From: G963704535 sp963704535 | Lineage (GTDB): Bacteria; Chloroflexota; Chloroflexia; Chloroflexales; Roseiflexaceae | Reading direction: 5' to 3' | Assembly: GCA_963704535.1 (NCBI GenBank) | Contig: OY969916.1 | Span: 4,712,001-4,776,000, forward strand | Length of the DNA: 64,000 nucleotides | Part shown: positions 61,453-64,000 of the stretch, in pieces | How the letters are laid out: each line of letters starts with the position of its first letter | How positions within the stretch are numbered: position 1 is the first letter of the stretch | Translations under genes and position numbers: made by a program | The notes under the pieces: model-generated | Databases searched by the model: none | Told to the model about the DNA's origin: nothing | The model's input: the letters and a program-made list of their open reading frames with translations, nothing else

Positions 61453-62793
61453 TTAGGAACTCTTTCTTAGATGATCCGCATAACGTCGCCAGATAACAGC
61501 GGTCACCTCACGGCGTACCCGCTCCGGCTCCAAACCGGCATCGACAATCACTGTCTGGGGATGTCCCTGGAGTAATCCGAGGTAACGGCGACGTTGCTGT
61601 TCCAAAATTTCGGGACTATGCTCCTGTTTGCGCTGATACAGCACCTCCGCCGGAGCATCAAGATATACAACCATATCTGGAGGAGGACAAAGTCGTCGTA
61701 CCATCCACTGCTGTAGTCGTTTATGGATGGGACCACTCCGCTGCTCTAATGAAAGCGAACCGCTATGATACCGATCAAAGATAACGAGACGGCCAAATCC
61801 ACGATGGTAGGCGCCTACGCGATAACGAACTGCCTGCTCAACCATGGAATTTATCGCATTCAGCAGACGCACCAGTGGCTTACGACCACCCTTGCTCGCC
61901 TTCGTGAGCCAACGAGTTGTAGGCAGAATAATCGCATTTGTGTTAAGGTTCGTACCCATATAGACGTAGCGGGTCGGCAAGTAGAACTTGTGTCCCAATG
62001 CACGCGCTAGCGTTGTTTTTCCCGCTCCATCAGGGGCAAGCAACGCAACAGCGATTCCTCGCGTGCGAATCTTGCGCGTCTTGCGATCAAGGAAACGTAA
62101 CAGGGACCTGGAAACACGACGCCAGTTAGTACCTGGTAAGTCATGGCGTACAAGATGCTGTGCGATGCTGCGCCGGGTTCCAAGTAATGTGTCCCATTCG
62201 CCCCGTTCTATGCGCTGCTTGATCTGCATCCAGGATAGCGCAGGCGGAAAGCAGCGTGCAACTTGGGATATAAGGTATTGTTCATCCTTAATCCCCCGCA
62301 CCAGAGCAGTGAGACGTGTTCTATACTTTGGCTCAAACGTCGCTTTGTCGAGCAGGCAATGCAGCAGGAGGGTTAGGAGTTCGTCCTCAACGGATAGGAT
62401 GAAAGCCGGGCCATAGCGGATGCGATTTCGCAGACATTCTGTCGCAAACGCGAGGCGGAGCGCGGGAATTGGCCGGCCATAGGCAAGCTCCGTAACAAGA
62501 TCGAGCTTAACCCAACGATCTTCACTCTCATCATAACCGATAAAGAAGTAGTGCGGAAACTGGCCCCATCTTGAGAGCGCGACAAAACCTAACCGCTCCA
62601 GTATACCGCTCACTCGTTCAAAATGATCTGCGGCGACGAGAAGATCGACATCGCCATCGACTAAGCCCTCCAGAAGCTCCTCATAACCACGTAGCAAGCA
62701 GTAACGAACCGCAGCCTGATCGAGTTCTGTGAAGACCATCGAGAGTAATGGGCAGAGTACCGTTGCCTGATCTTTTGGATTGCTCATTAACAT
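61453..62793 (-). CDS. Nucleotidyltransferase fused to thymidylate-kinase-like domain
   Basis: The N-terminal half (to about residue 230) is a nucleotidyltransferase-fold domain with GLVDGDVDLLVAADHFERVS, where the two acidic residues bind metal. The C-terminal half is a P-loop kinase (APDGAGKTT; FDRYHSGSLSL; PPDMVVYLDAPAEVLYQRKQ) that shares RYVYMGTNLNTNAIILPTTR with the stand-alone kinase at 43372. The fusion couples nucleotide transfer and phosphorylation and is probably involved in building an activated polymer precursor. The start could also be Met 3. The gene ends in a truncated family B repeat. Confidence 0.85.
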   Translation of the reverse strand: MLMSNPKDQATVLCPLLSMVFTELDQAAVRYCLLRGYEELLEGLVDGDVDLLVAADHFERVSGILERLGFVALSRWGQFPHYFFIGYDESEDRWVKLDLVTELAYGRPIPALRLAFATECLRNRIRYGPAFILSVEDELLTLLLHCLLDKATFEPKYRTRLTALVRGIKDEQYLISQVARCFPPALSWMQIKQRIERGEWDTLLGTRRSIAQHLVRHDLPGTNWRRVSRSLLRFLDRKTRKIRTRGIAVALLAPDGAGKTTLARALGHKFYLPTRYVYMGTNLNTNAIILPTTRWLTKASKGGRKPLVRLLNAINSMVEQAVRYRVGAYHRGFGRLVIFDRYHSGSLSLEQRSGPIHKRLQQWMVRRLCPPPDMVVYLDAPAEVLYQRKQEHSPEILEQQRRRYLGLLQGHPQTVIVDAGLEPERVRREVTAVIWRRYADHLRKSS

Positions 62794-62824
62794 GGTTCGC
62801 TATCTGCTCATGAGAACTTTGGCT

Positions 62825-62925
62825 TAGAGACCGTTTGAAAGCCTGTTTTTCGCAGAAGTTCCGTGGTTGAAAGGGACTTCTTGAGAGGGCTCCCCCTCAA
62901 ACTCCCCTTTTCAAACAGTTTCTTA
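62825..62925. repeat. Palindromic intergenic repeat, family B
   Basis: The ends are TAGAGACCGTTTGAAAG and ...CTTTTCAAACAGTTTCTTA, inverted relative to each other. The core is TTGAGAGGG...CCCCCTCAA. It is the single-copy relative of the tandem pair at 31926-32101. Confidence 0.75.
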
Positions 62926-62934
62926 GGTAAGGAA

Positions 62935-62970
62935 CTTGGGGAGGCACCAGAGGGTACCCGCCTCCCCAAG
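62935..62970 (-). terminator. Hairpin after the BY-kinase gene
   Basis: CTTGGGGAGGC (62935-62945) pairs perfectly with GCCTCCCCAAG (62960-62970). It lies 27 bases beyond the stop of the minus-strand kinase gene. No clear T-run follows. Confidence 0.6.
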
Positions 62971-62996
62971 CCCCGCGCTGCTTTTTGGGATCGGCT

Positions 62997-64000
62997 CTAA
63001 CTACGGTCCTTACCGCGCGTCCGGCGCGTGCGAAAACTATCATTGCGGGACAATGCGCCGTTGCCGTTAACATAGGAGGCAGACGAGCCATCCAGCATCG
63101 ACACCTCCGGATCAACCGTATCCCGTTCAGCGTCTAGTGCTTCGTCCATTTCGTCAGCCGGCGCAGGGATCGTCTGATCCAACATTAGTGTGGTTCGCGT
63201 ACTATTTTCCTTCAAATCACCGATTGGAGCTAAATCAGTTGTGAAGGTACCGGGCGATGCCAGTGCCGCGCGCTCTTCTCGCACAGCTACCGGACCATCC
63301 AGGAGCGATGCCGACGACGCAACAGCCGGCAGCATGCGCCTCCGAGCGCGCGACGGATAGTATGAGTATGCCGGCTCCGGCTTGACACGATTCAACACTG
63401 CACCAATCACGCGTGCGCCAATCATACGCAGCCCTTCGACAGCGTTAATAGTGTTTTCACGCCCCGTTGCGCCGCTATTCACGACTAAAAGCACACCTTC
63501 AGCCTGTGGAGCGAGGGCCAGGGCATCGGAGTAGAGTAGCGGCGGGCTATCGAGAATAATGATATCGGCGCGGGCCTTATACTCTTGGATCAGCCGATAC
63601 ATACGCCGAGATCCAGAAATCTCGGATGAATTCGACGTGGGCGTGCCGGCGGGCACTACGGACAGCCCTGGGACCGCCTCGACAGCTATTGGATCGATGG
63701 TCTTGGCCGGCATATCAAGCAAGCTTGACAACCCAATATCCTCCGGCAGACCAAACAACGCTGCAACGCGCGGCCGTCGCAAGTTGGCGTCGATTAAGAT
63801 GACCTGCTTTTCGGATTGCGCAAATGCAATCGCAAGATTCGCAGCGATCTCACTCTTACCATCACCACGTGAGGGACTGGTGATCAACAGCGATGGTAGA
63901 TGCTGATCAGTATACGCCATCTGCAAGTTTGTCCGTAGGATACGGTAGCTCTCCGCCGCCAGTGTGTCTGGACGCGACAGCATAATGAGTTGCGAAGATT
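62997..64000 (-). CDS. BY-type tyrosine kinase domain of a Wzz-like co-polymerase, cut by the window edge
   Basis: The visible part has Walker A SPSRGDGKSEIAANLA, the second Walker motif VILIDANLRRPRV and Walker B IIILDSPPLL, the set of bacterial tyrosine kinases that control polysaccharide chain length. AESYRILRTNLQMA is the usual segment before the kinase. The frame continues upstream of the first visible Met (SSQLIMLSRPDT) to the window edge, so the gene is probably longer with a Wzz membrane part outside. The C-terminal tail is unusually long and acidic, with a short YSYYP instead of a Tyr cluster. Confidence 0.88.
   Translation of the reverse strand, partial: SSQLIMLSRPDTLAAESYRILRTNLQMAYTDQHLPSLLITSPSRGDGKSEIAANLAIAFAQSEKQVILIDANLRRPRVAALFGLPEDIGLSSLLDMPAKTIDPIAVEAVPGLSVVPAGTPTSNSSEISGSRRMYRLIQEYKARADIIILDSPPLLYSDALALAPQAEGVLLVVNSGATGRENTINAVEGLRMIGARVIGAVLNRVKPEPAYSYYPSRARRRMLPAVASSASLLDGPVAVREERAALASPGTFTTDLAPIGDLKENSTRTTLMLDQTIPAPADEMDEALDAERDTVDPEVSMLDGSSASYVNGNGALSRNDSFRTRRTRGKDRS

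Overview
The window looks like a GC-rich, filamentous-type Chloroflexota genome, probably class Chloroflexia. This is inference, resting on the secreted-protein style (DUF11 repeats, threonine/proline tails, C-terminal YLP-type ends), the NACHT and FtsK/ParM proteins, and the exopolysaccharide gene set. No rRNA, CRISPR array or complete prophage is visible. Single-base frame disruptions are unusually dense, so several genes are annotated as broken; this may be real decay or draft-quality sequence.

Region 1 (1 to about 21,180) is accessory DNA. It holds a response regulator, a frameshifted NACHT NTPase, small lipoproteins (one with an in-frame stop), a truncated TGT/DpdA-like protein, and an AT-richer cassette of XRE regulator, ImmA/IrrE-type metallopeptidase, MAB_1171c-like membrane protein and PAP2-like membrane phosphatase (8825-11544). 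A minus-strand operon from 19995 down to 11897 encodes plasmid/ICE-type functions: an FtsK-like translocase, a ParM-like actin with a candidate partner, and membrane proteins. It is divergent from an excisionase-like HTH gene with a clear promoter and operator. A 149-bp MITE with 26-bp perfect inverted repeats and a 5-bp target duplication splits one operon gene. The region ends at the 3' side of tRNA-Asn (21184-21258), a typical integration site, so it is probably a decaying integrated element.

Region 2 (21,259 to about 29,650) is more ordinary: ligA carrying an in-frame palindromic repeat insertion, a degraded IS5-type element, an alpha/beta hydrolase, a frameshifted HD-GYP response regulator, two small HTH proteins and an AMP-forming acyl-CoA ligase.

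Region 3 (29,650 to 64,000) is an extracellular matrix and exopolysaccharide locus. Four large secreted proteins come first: a DNRLRE plus lyase-like protein, a PASTA-metallophosphatase, an LPNTG-anchored protein and an LTD/DUF11 protein. A second lyase-like paralogue follows. The biosynthetic block encodes a UDP-sugar epimerase, a polysaccharide deacetylase, an ATP-grasp enzyme, two thymidylate-kinase-like proteins (one fused to a nucleotidyltransferase), three glycosyltransferases, a Wzx-type flippase, a Wzy-type polymerase/ligase and a BY-type tyrosine kinase cut by the window edge. Embedded in it is a less familiar set: an HPr-kinase-like protein, two APH-fold kinases each paired with a methyltransferase-like protein, three cytoplasmic alkaline-phosphatase-superfamily enzymes and CysC. 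I read this as a candidate system for phosphate or sulfate decoration of the polymer. Short palindromic intergenic repeats of at least three families sit at gene ends throughout.
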